Positions 62,128 through 64,000 of a DNA stretch of 64,000 nucleotides are shown piece by piece. Source of the stretch: Cladosporium sp. IMV 00045 (Eukaryota; Ascomycota; Dothideomycetes; Cladosporiales; Cladosporiaceae); NCBI GenBank assembly GCA_001931905.2, contig MSJI02000251.1, forward strand, positions 1 through 64,000, in the 5' to 3' direction. The stretch's first letter is position 1; each line of letters starts with the position of its first letter. A program made the position numbers and the translations under genes. The notes beneath the pieces were generated by a model. That model ran no database searches. It was not told the origin of the DNA and was given only the letters and a program-made list of their open reading frames with translations.

Positions 62128-63593
62128 GTTGGGGAGACTGCGAGGGAGGGGAAAGGGAGGGAGCGGCAAAAAGTATGGAGATGATGATACCCGTTGATTC
62201 TACGTGTGTGTTGGTTTTCGGGCTTTGCTTCTTTTCTTCAACCTGAGAGCGTGTCGTGCTGTAGCCGTTGGGCGTTTCTTTTGATTTTGCATGGTGGGGA
62301 GTCAACCTCCTTTCTAGCGGGCATTTTCGGTACGGTTTTATGAAACATAGATGTGTGTCTTTTGGCTTGAAAGAAAACAATAACAAAGGCCGTTTCAATC
62401 CCTTACATGTACATGTATGTTTGGGAACAGGAAAAGTAATGTTGGGCTCGCCCCGCCCAGGAGTGAATGCTATTCCACGTCGTGATTGCTTCAAGCGTGA
62501 CGCGAAAGATGCAAGACTCAAATGTTACGAGCGAAGATCTAGTCTTATCAAGCCGGGCACAACATGGCAACAATTATTAGACGATGCCTGTAAAATTCCG
62601 GAACTTCTACCATTGGAAGGTGCGAGGATCTATCGTCTCCTTCATCGATGTCGTCGTAGCCATCGCCATCTCATCGAGCATGGAATGCCTCGACACTGAC
62701 TAGGTAGATACAATACACCTTACCGGCCGTTGATAGCAAGCGAGATAAGAATTCACGGTGAAGATGTCTCTCAACTTTATGTAATATATGCAAAAAGCAT
62801 CTTCATGGCTCACCGTTGCCGGGCTCGGATGCTTTTGCGGAAAAGTCGAGATTCGGTCTCCTATAAGGACAACCGAATTGGGCTCGATGTAGGCTACAAA
62901 TTTGAACTCGTGACTGTAGATTTGATCGAGGTCGCCGAGTCTTCGAAAGAGCCATGCGGTGAATGGATGAATACCTACCTGGATGAGGTCGTCTACTCAC
63001 GAGCAATGATGTATTGCGGTGAGATACCTGCATCGAGGATCTACAGTGCCGCGTGACACTAGACTACTGCTGCCTGGATTGATATTAGACGAATGATACG
63101 ATTCTCGCATGTGTCGTCTGAGATCTTCATATTCGATGTCGCTTGTGTGAGAGGAGAGGAGAGACAACAAGAGATGGAAGTGAAGATGATCAGACGATGT
63201 GAGAAATTTCGCCAAGAACACCGGCGAGCTTCGGGGGTGAGAGATGAGACGAGTGACAGGCGGCTTTCTAAGCTGTCGTGCCTGCCTACGACTTTGACAC
63301 GCTAAATCACGGATTAGAGCAGAGTCGCGGTCAGACGCGTCCCAAAACACCGCACGGTCACCGCGAGTGCTGTCCCGCCTTTTTAAATCTACAAGGCCTT
63401 GTCCTGTTGTTGTTCACTTGCAACATCATCACCACAACATTACATCTCCATATCAACGCTTGTTGAAGGTCCTCCCTCTCAGTGCAATCCAGGCCTTCAC
63501 GTCTTCTAGCCCCACCATCCTCATTCCCGTCCACCGCCCCTCACCACATCCCACCAACATCCAAAGGCGTGAAATCGCCCTCCACAGGCGAAG
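62128..63593. other. Intergenic region (1.5 kb) upstream of RNR1
   Basis: This is the 3' flank of the cytidylyltransferase and the long RNR1 promoter. Two ORFs of about 110-140 codons on the plus strand (62268-62699 and 62730-63056) have no family signal and the first lacks an ATG at its opening. An MCB element lies at 63334-63341. Confidence 0.4.
63334..63341. promoter_or_regulatory. MCB element (GACGCGTC) upstream of RNR1
   Basis: A perfect palindromic MluI cell-cycle box core ACGCGT sits 253 bp upstream of the RNR1 ATG. In both budding and fission yeast the RNR large-subunit gene is an MBF target through this element. Binding in this organism is inferred. Confidence 0.6.
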
Positions 63594-64000
63594 ATGTTCG
63601 TCTACAAGCGCGGTATGTACACCCACTCGACGTAAGAAGCAACAGCAAGAGCTTGGAAGTCACAATCTGGAAGGACAACCAGTTCGCCACCTTGGATACC
63701 TCCCTGCATTGGCGGGAAACACGTCTCGACACGCATTTTACTGACACGCATTAGATGGGCGCAAGGAGCGTGTTGCTTTCGACAAGATCACTGCTCGTGT
63801 TTCAAGGCTCTGTTATGGCCTTGACCCCGACCATGTCGACGCCGCAGCCATCACCATGAAGGTCATTTCGGGAGTCTACCAGGGTGTTACTACCATCCAG
63901 CTCGACGATTTGGTAAGATCAGAACCAGGCACAACCCCTCAAGCAAGACAACCAGATTGCTAACTCCTCCCTTCACAGGCCGCAGAGACCGCTGCATACA
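63594..64000 (+). CDS. RNR1: Ribonucleoside-diphosphate reductase large subunit, 3' partial
   Basis: Exons seen are 63594-63612 (six codons plus one base), 63755-63912, and 63979 to the window edge; introns are 142 and 66 bp. The reading is [66 protein letters not shown], the N-terminal ATP-cone and following helix of class Ia RNR large subunits, with the family's invariant start. The enzyme makes dNTPs from rNDPs. The gene runs off the right edge, so the catalytic domain is not visible. An MCB box lies upstream. Confidence 0.95.

Noticed and set aside
62268..63056. Two plus-strand ORFs in the RNR1 upstream region.
   Set aside because: The first has no ATG at its opening, neither shows a family signal, and the region behaves as a promoter.

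Overview
The window is nuclear DNA from a filamentous ascomycete (Pezizomycotina). The content suggests a dothideomycete, but I cannot prove that without a search. The evidence is genes with short GT-AG introns (mostly 53-160 bp), a Zn2Cys6 regulator, a DASH-complex subunit, a fungal Mnn9-type mannosyltransferase, VTC1, Med5, and an SMN homologue with its YG box. Exon joins were worked out by hand from splice consensus, reading frame and family similarity. All family names come from pattern recognition, not from a database search.

Layout. 1-4063: a PLP aminotransferase that runs off the left edge, an NTF2-like protein, a long gap, and an intron-containing tRNA-Leu(AAG). 4225-8685: a six-exon gene for a 1039-residue fungal protein of unknown function, followed by decayed repeats of its own 5' flank. 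8686-13716: nucleoporin NDC1, a PEP12-like syntaxin and a conserved fungal protein of unknown function. 14531-18371: an aldo/keto reductase, a short-chain dehydrogenase and a small N-myristoylation-type membrane protein. 19396-26627: housekeeping genes SMN, NOP15, UBA/UBX protein, SCS2/VAP and a Tctex-1 dynein light chain. 27212-36767: a probable catabolic module made of a Dal5-type transporter, a Zn2Cys6 regulator and a fused HyuA-HyuB hydantoinase/5-oxoprolinase. 37574-51453: VTC1, a sugar transporter, MNN9, MED5, a second SDR and a SAM methyltransferase. 52643-53689: a mucin-like type I membrane protein. 55542-64000: shugoshin and DAD2 (head to head), GET1, CTP:phosphoethanolamine cytidylyltransferase and the start of RNR1 at the right edge.

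How the genes work together. Most of the window is unrelated housekeeping genes. The exception is 27-37 kb. There the two upstream regions of the transporter/regulator/hydantoinase set carry eleven copies of CGGCAA/TTGCCG in about 1.6 kb, several as inverted pairs with CGG half-sites as a Zn2Cys6 dimer would use. I read this as a self-contained, co-regulated unit for import and opening of a cyclic amide (hydantoin, 5-oxoproline or a relative). It is the best candidate for an undescribed system here. Cell-cycle logic is also visible: shugoshin and DAD2 share a 401-bp promoter with an E2F/SBF-like site, and RNR1 has a perfect MluI cell-cycle box upstream.
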